Notes under the pieces: model-generated
The model's input: only the letters and a program-made list of their open reading frames with translations
Told to the model about the DNA's origin: nothing
Databases searched by the model: none
Assembly: GCA_017538105.1 (NCBI GenBank)
Contig: JAFYJN010000076.1
Span: 62,001 to 126,000 of the forward strand
From: Prevotella sp.
GTDB lineage: Bacteria > Bacteroidota > Bacteroidia > Bacteroidales > Bacteroidaceae
Length of the DNA: 64,000 nt
Direction of reading: 5' to 3'
Translations under genes and position numbers: made by a program
Shown: positions 17,355 to 25,475 of the stretch, one piece after another
Position numbering within the stretch: the first letter of the stretch is position 1
Layout: each line of letters begins with the position of its first letter

Positions 17355-17990
17355 TCATCTAATTTCAATGGTCTCGCCAAGGAAATGAGGTTGTTTGTTA
17401 AAGAGCAGGTCAATAAACATCTTTACGCGTGCCAGATATTCCCGCAAGCGAACCTTGAATCCATGTGATCCTGGCACATCTTGAGCATTGAACGCCACGG
17501 CCTCGAGGCCAGCATGTTCAGCCAGGTAAATAGCCCTTTCGTTATGGAACGGCTGGCTGATGATTGTAATGCTGTCCTGTTGGAACACCTCTTTTGCACG
17601 CACCATCGAGTCGAGCGTTCTGAACCCAGCATAGTCAAGGAAGATGACTTGTTCGGGTACCCCCTGTTGCACGAGATCCTTTTTCATCTCCTCCGGTTCA
17701 TTGTATTCCCGCTTGTTGTTATCCCCACTGAGAATGAGGAAGTCGACCTTTCCCGCCTTATAGAGTTCTGCCGCCGCCTGAATGCGGTAAGTGAAGAACA
17801 AGTTCTCCATTCCGTTTTTATACATCGGCGATGTGCCGAGGACAACGGCGACGTGGCGCTTGGGTATCTGTTGCATGTCTGTGAAGCACTTCCCATCAGC
17901 ATTGTGAGCGATGAGTCTATCGCAGACGAACGCCATGACTACAGCGAGGACGATGAGTGTGAGAAGGATCCACAACATTTTTCTTACCAT
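17355..17990 (-). CDS. SanA/ElyC-type DUF218 membrane-anchored envelope protein
   Basis: A 211-residue protein with one N-terminal membrane anchor (MLWILLTLIVLAVVMAFVC) and a DUF218 domain: VAVVLGTSPMYKNG, FLILSGDNNKREYNEPEEM, and ITIISQPFHNERAIYLAEHAG. In enterobacteria SanA and ElyC affect envelope integrity and vancomycin exclusion, and ElyC is tied to lipid carrier and peptidoglycan precursor use. The chemistry is not established. It sits 32 bp after the GH13 gene and before the AlaX-like gene. Confidence 0.85.
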   Translation of the reverse strand: MVRKMLWILLTLIVLAVVMAFVCDRLIAHNADGKCFTDMQQIPKRHVAVVLGTSPMYKNGMENLFFTYRIQAAAELYKAGKVDFLILSGDNNKREYNEPEEMKKDLVQQGVPEQVIFLDYAGFRTLDSMVRAKEVFQQDSITIISQPFHNERAIYLAEHAGLEAVAFNAQDVPGSHGFKVRLREYLARVKMFIDLLFNKQPHFLGETIEIR

Positions 17991-18022
17991 TGGTTATTAG
18001 AGGCGATTTAGGGTGCGACGGA

Positions 18023-19684
18023 TCAGAGTTTTATTTTCCAGACACGAGCGCCATAGGCAGGAATGAGCATGGTTATAGGCTCCGCTGCAGATAGTTTGCC
18101 AGAAAGAGACTCTTCCGAGAGCAGATCATTAGCCTTGAAATTCCGTTGTGGTATGGCCAGGAAATCAAAGGCGTGTTGCGGGATGTTGACATCAACAGAA
18201 ACATCTTTATCGTCGAAGTTTGCCACGACGAGCAGTATGTCGGTAGCCGCCTTACGAAGGAAGGCAAATTGACGTTGGGACAGTTGGGGGTTGACATACA
18301 TGAGGTCGAAGGTCTGTCCAGAGTGTACCGCATTTTCGCATATCAACTGGCTTAGCACTTTCCGATAAGATTTCTCCAGCATCCTTTCCTCTTTATGCAG
18401 CCGTCGTCTGTCAAAGAACCCTCGCTGGATAGTATCCAGTGTCCAGTAGTCGAAGATTGTCGTTCTTCCGTCATGTCCACTGAATCCCTCCTGGTTCATG
18501 CCCTTCTCACCATATTCCTGTCCCGCATAAACCATAAACGCGTTACGTTGTAGCAGTGTAGCCACGACGAGTGCAGGCAGAGCCTTTTTCGCATCGACAG
18601 CGAAAAAGTCGGATGCGATGCGCTGCTCATCATGATTCTCAAGGAAATAGAGCATATGGTCACGTATGTCATCAGTAGCCTGCCATGCTTGCGTGATGTC
18701 CGCCGCGTTTCGTTGATGACAAATCACGGCACGCAAGCAGTCGTACATACCCACCTTATCATAGAGCAAATCGAACCCTGCGTTGAGATAATCCCTGTAT
18801 AGCGAAGGGTTATACACCTCGCCGATAAACTGTATGTCAGGATGAATGTATTTCACCTTGTCGACGGCCCAATGCCAGAAAGCCGTGGGCACCATTTCCG
18901 CCATGTCGCATCGGAAGGCATCCACCCCTTTTTGCGCCCAGAATAGAAGGATGTCCGTCATTTTGCTCCATGTGTCGGGAATTGGATTGAAATGAACCGA
19001 GCGTCCCCCCGCATCGCAATAGTCTATACCATAGTTCAGTTTCACCGTCTCATACCAATCATTTCTACTAGGATGGTTGTCGAAATGGTCATTTCCCGTA
19101 GCCTTTGCTGGCATCTCCTGATAACGTTCGTCATCCTTTTCCGCAGGAATGCCGGAGAGGTCCAGTGGTTGTTGCCAACAATAGTAGAAATTATTACCCG
19201 TAGAGAAATGGTAGTCTGTATTGTCACCTTCTCCCAAGTCCTTCACACCCTCAGGTTTGGCTATGGAATGGTACTGTCGTGCCACATGGTTGGGAACGAA
19301 GTCGATGATTACCTTCAACCCCACACGGTGAGTACGATTCACGAGCGCCATCCATTCATCCATCCGCCGACTGACATCCACCGCCAAGTCGGGGTCGACA
19401 TCATAGTAGTCGGCAATGGCATAAGGCGACCCCGCCCTCCCTTTCACAATGTCGGGGTGTTGGCGAGGAATGCCATATCGTGAATAGTCCGTTTGTGTGG
19501 CATGGCGTATGATACCAGTGAACCACACGTGAGTAGCCCCCAGGTCCCGAATCTGTTGCAGCACGCGGTCGTCGAAGTCGTTAAACTTACCGCACCCATT
19601 CTGCATGATGGATCCGTTTGGCACATTCCCAGTTTTATAACGACCGAAGAATCGTGGCAGGACTTGGTAGATGACTTGCTTCAT
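18023..19684 (-). CDS. Cytosolic alpha-amylase family (GH13) enzyme
   Basis: A 553-residue GH13 protein with no signal peptide (MKQVIYQVLPRFFGRYKTG), so it probably acts on intracellular alpha-glucans or maltodextrins. The four GH13 regions are present: FVPNH, the nucleophile Asp in FRCDMAEM near residue 259, the acid Glu in GEVYNPS near 287, and ENHDEQR near 350. The last has E-N-H-D as in typical members. A beta-sandwich domain follows. It begins 2 bp after fabD. The specificity (amylase, glucosidase or transferase) cannot be decided by eye. Confidence 0.9.
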   Translation of the reverse strand: MKQVIYQVLPRFFGRYKTGNVPNGSIMQNGCGKFNDFDDRVLQQIRDLGATHVWFTGIIRHATQTDYSRYGIPRQHPDIVKGRAGSPYAIADYYDVDPDLAVDVSRRMDEWMALVNRTHRVGLKVIIDFVPNHVARQYHSIAKPEGVKDLGEGDNTDYHFSTGNNFYYCWQQPLDLSGIPAEKDDERYQEMPAKATGNDHFDNHPSRNDWYETVKLNYGIDYCDAGGRSVHFNPIPDTWSKMTDILLFWAQKGVDAFRCDMAEMVPTAFWHWAVDKVKYIHPDIQFIGEVYNPSLYRDYLNAGFDLLYDKVGMYDCLRAVICHQRNAADITQAWQATDDIRDHMLYFLENHDEQRIASDFFAVDAKKALPALVVATLLQRNAFMVYAGQEYGEKGMNQEGFSGHDGRTTIFDYWTLDTIQRGFFDRRRLHKEERMLEKSYRKVLSQLICENAVHSGQTFDLMYVNPQLSQRQFAFLRKAATDILLVVANFDDKDVSVDVNIPQHAFDFLAIPQRNFKANDLLSEESLSGKLSAAEPITMLIPAYGARVWKIKL

Positions 19685-19686
19685 TG

Positions 19687-20574
19687 TTATTCTATGCTAT
19701 GGGCGTTGACATTGCGGTCGATACGCCCTATCATGCCTTGCAGCGCCTTTCCCGGTCCACACTCCGTGAAATCATCGGCACCATCGGCAATCATGTTCAT
19801 CACACATTGTGTCCATCTCACGCTTGATGTGAGTTGAGCAATGAGGTTTTCCTTGATTTCAGCAGGTTCTGTATGCGGTTTCCCGTCAACATTCTGGTAT
19901 ACGGGACATTTCGGTGTGTTGATTTCCGTTTTTTCTATGGCTTCCTGCAGTTCATCCTTAGCCGGTTGCATGAGTGGTGAGTGGAAAGCCCCTCCCACCT
20001 TGAGAGGCAAAGCCCGTTTGGCACCCGCCTCTTTCATCAGTGCGCATGCCTCATTGATTGCCTCCACATTACCAGAGATAACCAGTTGTCCCGGACAGTT
20101 GTAATTTGCCGGCACCACCACATTACCCGGTTTGTTGACCTTTGCACAGATTTCCTCGATTTTGTCGTCAGCCAATCCCACGATAGCCGCCATTGTAGAG
20201 GGGGCAGCCTCGCACGCCTTCTGCATAGCCATGGCACGAGCATACACCAGTTTCAGTCCATCTTCAAAGGACAGAGCACCTGCTGCCACGAGCGCCGAGA
20301 ACTCTCCAAGAGAGTGTCCTGCCGTCATATTGGGTTTGAAGTCTTCTCCCATGCAAAGCGCGCTGATAACACTATGCAGGAACACTGCGGGCTGTGTCAC
20401 TTTCGTTTGGCGAAGATCCTCGTCAGTACCTTCAAACATGATATCTGTGATACGATAACCGAGGATATCGTTGGCCTTTTCGAATAGTTGCTTGGCGAGG
20501 GGATTAGTGTCGTAGAGATCTTTACCCATGCCCACGAATTGCGCTCCCTGTCCGGGAAAAACGAATGCTTTCAT
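19687..20574 (-). CDS. fabD: Malonyl-CoA:ACP transacylase
   Basis: Moves malonyl groups from CoA to acyl carrier protein for fatty acid synthesis. The 295-residue protein has FPGQGAQFVGMGKDLY at the N-terminus, the nucleophile Ser in AGHSLGEFSALVAAG near residue 89, and GGAFHSPLM with the catalytic His. It is the first gene of a closely spaced minus-strand run. A -7 box lies at 20641-20648. Being followed after 2 bp by an amylase-family gene rather than other fab genes is unusual. Confidence 0.96.
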   Translation of the reverse strand: MKAFVFPGQGAQFVGMGKDLYDTNPLAKQLFEKANDILGYRITDIMFEGTDEDLRQTKVTQPAVFLHSVISALCMGEDFKPNMTAGHSLGEFSALVAAGALSFEDGLKLVYARAMAMQKACEAAPSTMAAIVGLADDKIEEICAKVNKPGNVVVPANYNCPGQLVISGNVEAINEACALMKEAGAKRALPLKVGGAFHSPLMQPAKDELQEAIEKTEINTPKCPVYQNVDGKPHTEPAEIKENLIAQLTSSVRWTQCVMNMIADGADDFTECGPGKALQGMIGRIDRNVNAHSIE

Positions 20575-20640
20575 CTTTTTTTACCTTAATTTTGTTATTA
20601 CATCCGACACCGAGAAGTGTCTGTTCCTATTTTGACGGTG

Positions 20641-20648
20641 CAAAATTA
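20641..20648 (-). promoter_or_regulatory. -7 box for fabD
   Basis: Minus-strand TAATTTTG followed by CACCG. The 13-base block TAATTTTGCACCG also occurs at the rpsF promoter. No clear TTTG at the right spacing upstream. Confidence 0.5.
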
Positions 20649-20722
20649 CTCAAAAAAAAGCAAAAGGCATTAGAAGTCAACATTTTTTTGAAACGACATA
20701 GGGACGGATAAGTTTTTTTGAT

Positions 20723-20730
20723 TATCTTTG
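20723..20730 (+). promoter_or_regulatory. -7 box for the P-loop/CYTH gene
   Basis: TATCTTTG matches TAnnTTTG, 54 bp before the ATG. The -33 element is not clear. The leader carries GACATAAG-type short repeats (20753-20779). Confidence 0.5.
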
Positions 20731-20783
20731 CATGACAGAGGGACATATTTTTCTTAGACATAAGAACATAAGGACAAATAACT

Positions 20784-21881
20784 ATGAACGACATCAAGAA
20801 AATTGTACTTACAGGCGGGCCTTGTGCCGGCAAAACCACCGCATTGGTGAAGGTAATAGAACATTTTTCAAGTTTGGGCTACAAGGTGTTTACGATACCT
20901 GAAGTACCCACGATGTTTACTCAATCGGGCATGGACTATCTGACGAAGAACAAGGACTTTTTCTTTGAAGGTGAGAAAGCTACGCTGGAAGTCCAATTAG
21001 CATTGGAAGACAAATTCATGCGCATGGCGGAGGCCTATGACGGCCGTTGCCTCATTGTGTGCGACCGTGGTGCCATGGACATCTCAGCCTATATGACACC
21101 CGAAGACTGGTCAAAACTCATGAGTATTGTAGGAACGTCGACGGCTACATTGCGAGACCAACGATACGATGCCGTACTCCATTTAGTGAGTGCTGCCGAC
21201 GGAGCTGAGCAGTTTTATACAACAAGCAACAACAGCAGCCGTAATGAAGCAGCCGACGAGAAGGGATTGGAGATCGCGCGTATGTTGGACAAGCGTGTAA
21301 TAGAGGCATGGACAGGTCACAGTCACCTACGCGTCATCAATAACCATGAGAATTTTGACCACAAGTTGAATCGTGTGTTAAAAGAGATTTCGAATGTCTT
21401 GGGCATCCCCCAGCCTATCGAAGAAGAGCGTAAGTACATTGTAGAGGTGACAGGTGAATTGCCCGACTACATAGAAAGTGACATCACGCAGACCTATCTG
21501 GTGGCCGAACCCGGTTGCGAAGTACGTCTACGCCGTCGTGGCTGGGGCAGTAAGTTCGTGAATGTGCACACCACCAAGAAAAAAATATCCGAGACCGAAC
21601 AGTTGGAAACCGAGCGTCAAGTGAGCAACAATTTGTACCAATCGTTGTTGCAACAGGCCGATCCATATCGCCAGACCATCCATAAAGTTCGTAGAAGTTT
21701 CATTTGGAAGGGACAGTTCTTTGAGCTGGACAAGTTCTACACGCCACGGCAAGGATTAATTATCTTGGAAACCAAGGGTATCGTTGAGGGAGAGGACGTG
21801 AAATTCCCCCCGTTCATCAAGGTTCTGGAAGAAATAACGGGAGACACCCGGTATTTCAACTATAATTTGGCGTTGAGGTGA
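20784..21881 (+). CDS. P-loop ATPase/CYTH fusion protein (TTD14-like)
   Basis: A 365-residue cytosolic protein in two parts. The N-terminal AAA_28/NadR-like nucleoside-kinase-type P-loop domain has the Walker A TGGPCAGKTT at residues 10-19 and a VCDRGAMD acidic motif. From about residue 212 a CYTH (triphosphate tunnel) domain begins, with EEERKYIVEV giving the E-x-E-x-K signature, then EVRLRRRG and later basic and acidic strands such as ETERQV and ILETKGI. The same order is known in Drosophila TTD14, a protein needed for TRPL trafficking, and in unstudied bacterial homologues. CYTH domains bind triphosphate groups, so a nucleotide or polyphosphate substrate is likely. It stands alone between divergent and convergent genes. 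Confidence 0.8.
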   Translation: MNDIKKIVLTGGPCAGKTTALVKVIEHFSSLGYKVFTIPEVPTMFTQSGMDYLTKNKDFFFEGEKATLEVQLALEDKFMRMAEAYDGRCLIVCDRGAMDISAYMTPEDWSKLMSIVGTSTATLRDQRYDAVLHLVSAADGAEQFYTTSNNSSRNEAADEKGLEIARMLDKRVIEAWTGHSHLRVINNHENFDHKLNRVLKEISNVLGIPQPIEEERKYIVEVTGELPDYIESDITQTYLVAEPGCEVRLRRRGWGSKFVNVHTTKKKISETEQLETERQVSNNLYQSLLQQADPYRQTIHKVRRSFIWKGQFFELDKFYTPRQGLIILETKGIVEGEDVKFPPFIKVLEEITGDTRYFNYNLALR

Positions 21882-21902
21882 GTGAACAGGTGACGAGTAA
21901 GC

Positions 21903-21945
21903 ATAAAAAAAGAATCCCGACGATGCGTTGCATCTGTCGGGATTC
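21903..21945 (-). terminator. Rho-independent terminator of the rpsF-rpsR-rplI operon
   Basis: GAATCCCGAC (21912-21921) pairs with GTCGGGATTC (21936-21945), with an inner 5-bp GATGC/GCATC extension and a one-base bulge. On the minus strand the stem is followed by seven T residues. Confidence 0.9.
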
Positions 21946-21984
21946 GACTTATTGAACTGCTTTACAGTGCGAAAAATACTCTGA

Positions 21985-22548
21985 TTACTCGGCTGCAGGA
22001 GCGTTCTCCTCGTCAATAGCCTCTTCCACGGGAGCTTCAGCAGGAGCCTCTTCCACGGATGGAACTTCAGCCTTGGCAGTTTCTTCAACCACCTCCTCTT
22101 TTGGAGCGTTTTCGGCAACGACCACGATAGGCAGTTTTACTTCCACATCTTTGTAGAAATGAACGATAGCCTCAAATTCGCCTAAGTGTTTGGCATCACG
22201 CATGGTGATGATTTTGCGATCGATGTCGAATCCACGTTTTTTGAGCTCTTCAGCCACCACATTTGCGTTGACAGAGCCATAGGTGACGCCTGTGGCGCTC
22301 ACTTTCATGGCGATTTCCACCACCACGTCTTGCAGCTCGTCGGCACGTTTCTGTGCAGCCGCTTTCTGTACTTCAATTTTGTGAGCCTGCTGGCGCAGAT
22401 TCTCGGCGAGAACCTTCTTTGCAGAGGGTGAAGCGATAACTCCTTTCCCCTGAGGGATGAGATAGTTACGTCCGTAACCCGGCTTCACGTTCACGATTTC
22501 GTTCTTATAACCCAGACCGATGATGTCTTCTTTCAGTATAATTTCCAT
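21985..22548 (-). CDS. rplI: Ribosomal protein bL9 with acidic C-terminal tail
   Basis: A 50S subunit protein. The N-terminal domain MEIILKEDIIGLGYKNEIVNVKPGYGRNYLIPQGKG is canonical, followed by the long helix and the C-terminal domain with VTYGSVNANVVAEEL. After about residue 148 it has an extra acidic, Ala/Pro/Glu-rich tail of roughly 40 residues with repeats of the type EAPAEAPVEEA, not present in E. coli L9 (149 residues). It is the last gene of the rpsF operon and lies 19 bp after rpsR. Confidence 0.97.
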   Translation of the reverse strand: MEIILKEDIIGLGYKNEIVNVKPGYGRNYLIPQGKGVIASPSAKKVLAENLRQQAHKIEVQKAAAQKRADELQDVVVEIAMKVSATGVTYGSVNANVVAEELKKRGFDIDRKIITMRDAKHLGEFEAIVHFYKDVEVKLPIVVVAENAPKEEVVEETAKAEVPSVEEAPAEAPVEEAIDEENAPAAE

Positions 22549-22567
22549 AAATAGTCCTCCTTCTTTA

Positions 22568-22837
22568 TTACTTCATCAAATCGGTTACATAGGGCAGGAG
22601 CGCTATTTGGCGAGCGCGTTTGATGGCCTGAGCCACGCGACGCTGGTATTTTAGCGACGTTCCAGTAATACGACGAGGCAGGATTTTTCCCTGTTCATTG
22701 AGAAATTTCTTCAAGAACTCGGGATCCTTGTAATCGATATACTTGATACCACTTTTCTTGAAGCGGCAATACTTCTTTTTCTTGGTGTCGACTGACGGTG
22801 GTGTCAGGTAGCGAATTTCTTGATCTTGTTCTGCCAT
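22568..22837 (-). CDS. rpsR: Ribosomal protein bS18
   Basis: An 89-residue 30S protein with the family core [42 protein letters not shown] and IALLPY. It lies 3 bp downstream of rpsF and before rplI, the usual bacterial order. Its N-terminal extension (about residues 1-20) is typical of the phylum. Confidence 0.98.
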   Translation of the reverse strand: MAEQDQEIRYLTPPSVDTKKKKYCRFKKSGIKYIDYKDPEFLKKFLNEQGKILPRRITGTSLKYQRRVAQAIKRARQIALLPYVTDLMK

Positions 22838-22840
22838 GGT

Positions 22841-23185
22841 TTAAGCCTCCTCTTTTTTACTTAGTTTGTTGCGACGCTTTTCAGCATACTGTATAGCATA
22901 CTTGTCAAGCTTCACGGTCATAAAACGAATCACTTTCTCATCGCGGCGGAAGGCGACTTCGAGTGTGTTGATCACTTCCGGCTCAGCCTTAAACTCGAAC
23001 ATGCAGTAGAAGCCCGAGGATTTTTTCTCGATGGCGTAAGCCAGTTTTTTGAGTCCCCAGGTCTCTTCATTCACGATTTCTGCACCTTTGTCAGTGAGAA
23101 TCTTCTTGAATTTTGCGACCGTTTCCTTCATCTGTTCATCAGACAAAACGGGAGTCAAAATGAAAACGGTTTCGTATTGATTCAT
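22841..23185 (-). CDS. rpsF: Ribosomal protein bS6
   Basis: A 114-residue 30S protein with [19 protein letters not shown] at the N-terminus, [20 protein letters not shown] in the centre and the basic tail. It heads the operon and has a full promoter 57 bp upstream. Confidence 0.98.
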   Translation of the reverse strand: MNQYETVFILTPVLSDEQMKETVAKFKKILTDKGAEIVNEETWGLKKLAYAIEKKSSGFYCMFEFKAEPEVINTLEVAFRRDEKVIRFMTVKLDKYAIQYAEKRRNKLSKKEEA

Positions 23186-23241
23186 ACTACTTTAGATGGT
23201 TGATAAAATGTTAAATAATAAGATTTTTGCAAAATGCGGTG

Positions 23242-23273
23242 CAAAATTAGTGTTTTTTTTTCAGTTGGCCAAA
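23242..23273 (-). promoter_or_regulatory. Complete promoter for the rpsF operon
   Basis: On the minus strand TTTG (23270-23273), 20 bp spacer, TAATTTTG (23242-23249). The -7 box continues CACCG as at fabD. Confidence 0.8.
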
Positions 23274-23301
23274 TATTTTTAGTAATTTCGCCCCAAAAAG
23301 T

Positions 23302-23496
23302 ATGATTATGGGCAAGGAGCCATTTTTCTTCGAGCGAGTAAAGCATTATTTAGGCGAGGCTTTGGTGCTATTAGGTGCCTTGTTGCTATTTACCGGCTAT
23401 CTTTTGGGGTGGACCAAAAGCAATGTCTTTCTGGCATTGCCTATACTTATTATTTTGGGAGGTATTGGGTGGTATATTAGAAGATTAAAAAATTAA
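23302..23496 (+). CDS. Small two-helix membrane protein of unknown function
   Basis: A 64-residue protein (or 62 from the second ATG at 23308) with two hydrophobic helices (about residues 17-33 and 40-58) and a basic end RRLKN. It is transcribed divergently from rpsF, with a near-consensus -7 (TAATTTCG) only 11 bp before the ATG, suggesting a very short leader. Size and hydrophobic pattern support a real gene, but no family was recognised. Its stop codon is part of an octamer-spaced stop array. Confidence 0.6.
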   Translation: MIMGKEPFFFERVKHYLGEALVLLGALLLFTGYLLGWTKSNVFLALPILIILGGIGWYIRRLKN

Positions 23497-23546
23497 AAAA
23501 TTTAAAAAAATAAAAGATTAGAAGGTTAAAAGATTAGAAGATTAAA
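23486..23546. repeat. Octamer-spaced stop-codon array
   Basis: TAA or TAG triplets begin at 23486, 23494, 23503, 23511, 23519, 23527, 23535 and 23543, almost all 8 bp apart, in units like GATTAGAA and GGTTAAAA. The array covers the stop of the small membrane protein and reaches the stop of the convergent gene. Confidence 0.8.
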
Positions 23547-24495
23547 TGTTGAAGACGAGGTGGAAAAGTCCTTGGCCATCATCGGTAAGGGTGTAAGTGG
23601 AGTCATCGGAACCTGGTGTCCAATCGTCTGAAGCGTAGGTTGTTTCCGTCATTCCTTCCACAACACGTGTACGTTTTTTGAAGTAGCCATGCTGTGACAG
23701 TTGTTTTTCATAAGCGGGAATGAGTTTTGGATTTGAAAAGATGATTCGTACCTCAATATATTCACTTTTCTTCTTGAGGAAATGGATGGCAAGTGCGTCG
23801 TCAGCGGTCATTGTAAACAACCAGCTCTTTGCCTCGATACCCCTGCCCCATGTTTCATAGATATAGTCGTTAGGGTCGTCTGTCTTCTTGTCGAGCAGTT
23901 GAAGTTCTTTCCCTTGGCATGTTTCCGCCATTATATTTGGGTTTATTTCATGGAAATTAAAGACATTGACCATATCTTCTACATTCAGTTCCTGGTCATT
24001 TGGATTGACCACGGTAATCTTACTTGTAGCAGGCTCGGCTTTCCACTCATATTCCCCCTCAAAGAGCAAGTTGACCGAGGATTCCGACAAGTTGGAATAG
24101 ATGAATGAAGAATACCATTCATCGTTGCCATCACTATTTATTTCCACCTCGCCTCTATTGCCATTGACATTCACCATTCGGAATTTATCTGACGAGATGA
24201 GATAGAACACATCTTTATCAAAAGCGCCATGGAAATAATTCAGGTCCTCGTCAGAATATGTTCTTGCCTCAACGAGATGTTGTCCGTCGCTGAGGTCATA
24301 GAGCATCTTCGTACCATCTTCATAAGTAATAATCCACTGTTGGAACAATGGGTTATCGGCTTTTTTCTCAGTAAGATTATTCACTGAAGCCACATCCTGA
24401 GATGTCCTTTTCGCACAGGCGAAATTGCTGAAAAGCAAAAACATGAACAACACCCATCCCTTGTTGACGAGCGATTTGATGGCTAAGGTTTTCAT
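23542..24495 (-). CDS. Exported protein of unknown function
   Basis: A 317-residue protein with a signal peptide (MKTLAIKSLVNKGWVLFMFLL, ending NFACA-KR). A cysteine sits at the end of the signal, but -3 Asn and -2 Phe make it a poor lipobox, so it may be periplasmic or a lipoprotein. The remaining sequence is acidic and beta-rich, with no motif that I recognise; W-rich segments such as DEWYSSFIYSNLSES and YEWKAEPATSK stand out. The longer frame to 24528 is rejected because it runs into the -7 box at 24526-24533. Confidence 0.75.
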   Translation of the reverse strand: MKTLAIKSLVNKGWVLFMFLLFSNFACAKRTSQDVASVNNLTEKKADNPLFQQWIITYEDGTKMLYDLSDGQHLVEARTYSDEDLNYFHGAFDKDVFYLISSDKFRMVNVNGNRGEVEINSDGNDEWYSSFIYSNLSESSVNLLFEGEYEWKAEPATSKITVVNPNDQELNVEDMVNVFNFHEINPNIMAETCQGKELQLLDKKTDDPNDYIYETWGRGIEAKSWLFTMTADDALAIHFLKKKSEYIEVRIIFSNPKLIPAYEKQLSQHGYFKKRTRVVEGMTETTYASDDWTPGSDDSTYTLTDDGQGLFHLVFNI

Positions 24496-24525
24496 CGTTA
24501 TCTGTTTTTTAGGGTTATTACGATG

Positions 24526-24533
24526 CAAATATA
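24526..24533 (-). promoter_or_regulatory. -7 box for the exported protein gene
   Basis: Minus-strand TATATTTG, 30 bp before the chosen ATG at 24495. Confidence 0.5.
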
Positions 24534-24603
24534 ACTAATAATCGTGATGGATACAAATTACCAAGGAAAATATATTTAAGAATTGCGAGTAGATTATAAA
24601 AGA

Positions 24604-24635
24604 AAGAAAAGACCGGAGCACTCCGGTCTTTTCTT
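24604..24635 (-). terminator. Terminator behind rprY
   Basis: AAGAAAAGACCGGAG and its exact complement form a 15-bp stem around a 2-base loop, followed on the minus strand by TCTTTCTTTT. Confidence 0.9.
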
Positions 24636-24655
24636 ATGAGATTCGAACTAATCTA

Positions 24656-25354
24656 TTATTCCTCTTCGGGTGTGATGAGTTTGTAACCTTTTCCGTGGAT
24701 ATTGATAATTTCTATCTGCGGATCGTCCTTGAGATGTTTACGTAATTTGGTGATGTAAACGTCCATGGAACGCGCATTGAAATAATTATCGTCAATCCAG
24801 ATGGTCTTCAGGGCGAAATCACGTTGCAGGATTTCATTGGCATGGCTGCAGAGGAGTGCCAGCAGTTCGTTCTCCTTGGTGGTGAGCTTCGTCTGCTTTT
24901 CGCCCATCGTGAGCAGTTGTTTCTGCGTATCGAATGTGAACTGTCCGATTTGATAGAGGGTACTCTCCTTGTTCTTTTTGCCCTTGACACGTCGAAGAAT
25001 AGCCTCGATGCGCAGCACCAATTCCTCCATGGAGAACGGCTTGGTGATATAGTCGTCGGCACCGATTTTAAATCCTTCGAGGATATCTTCCTTCAGTTGT
25101 TTTGCAGTGAGGAAAATAATGGGAATTTCAGCGTTGGCCTGTCGTATTTCCTGAGCCAGCGTGAATCCATCCTTCTTAGGCATCATTACATCGAGGACAC
25201 AGATATCAAACTTGCTTTTGAGGAAAGCCTTATATCCGACTTCTCCGTCGGGGCACAACTCAGCCATGAAGCCTTTGGCCTGGAGATACTCGCGAAGCAG
25301 CATACCGAGGTTTTCATCGTCTTCGCACAATAGGATTTTCAATTTCTCTTCCAT
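24656..25354 (-). CDS. rprY: OmpR-family response regulator, RprY-like
   Basis: A 232-residue DNA-binding regulator. The receiver domain has the acidic pocket E11-D12-D13, phosphoacceptor D55 in CVLDVMMP, and the switch Thr and Lys in IFLTAK and DYITKPF. A winged-helix domain follows (RSMDVYITKLRKHLKDDPQIEIINIHGKGY). It lies 121 bp downstream of the histidine kinase gene, the same order as the RprX/RprY system of Bacteroides. No promoter was found in the gap, so both are probably one transcript ending at the 24604 hairpin. The symbol rests on family resemblance and gene order. Confidence 0.88.
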   Translation of the reverse strand: MEEKLKILLCEDDENLGMLLREYLQAKGFMAELCPDGEVGYKAFLKSKFDICVLDVMMPKKDGFTLAQEIRQANAEIPIIFLTAKQLKEDILEGFKIGADDYITKPFSMEELVLRIEAILRRVKGKKNKESTLYQIGQFTFDTQKQLLTMGEKQTKLTTKENELLALLCSHANEILQRDFALKTIWIDDNYFNARSMDVYITKLRKHLKDDPQIEIINIHGKGYKLITPEEE

Positions 25355-25475
25355 AATTGTAGTTTTTATGAGTTAATAATATATTTAATTCTAAGTCCAT
25401 CCAAGCATTTCCATGAAATACTCGTCTTTATTCAGAAAATTCAAATAGATTTCCAGCGTTTATTTGGCAGTTAAA

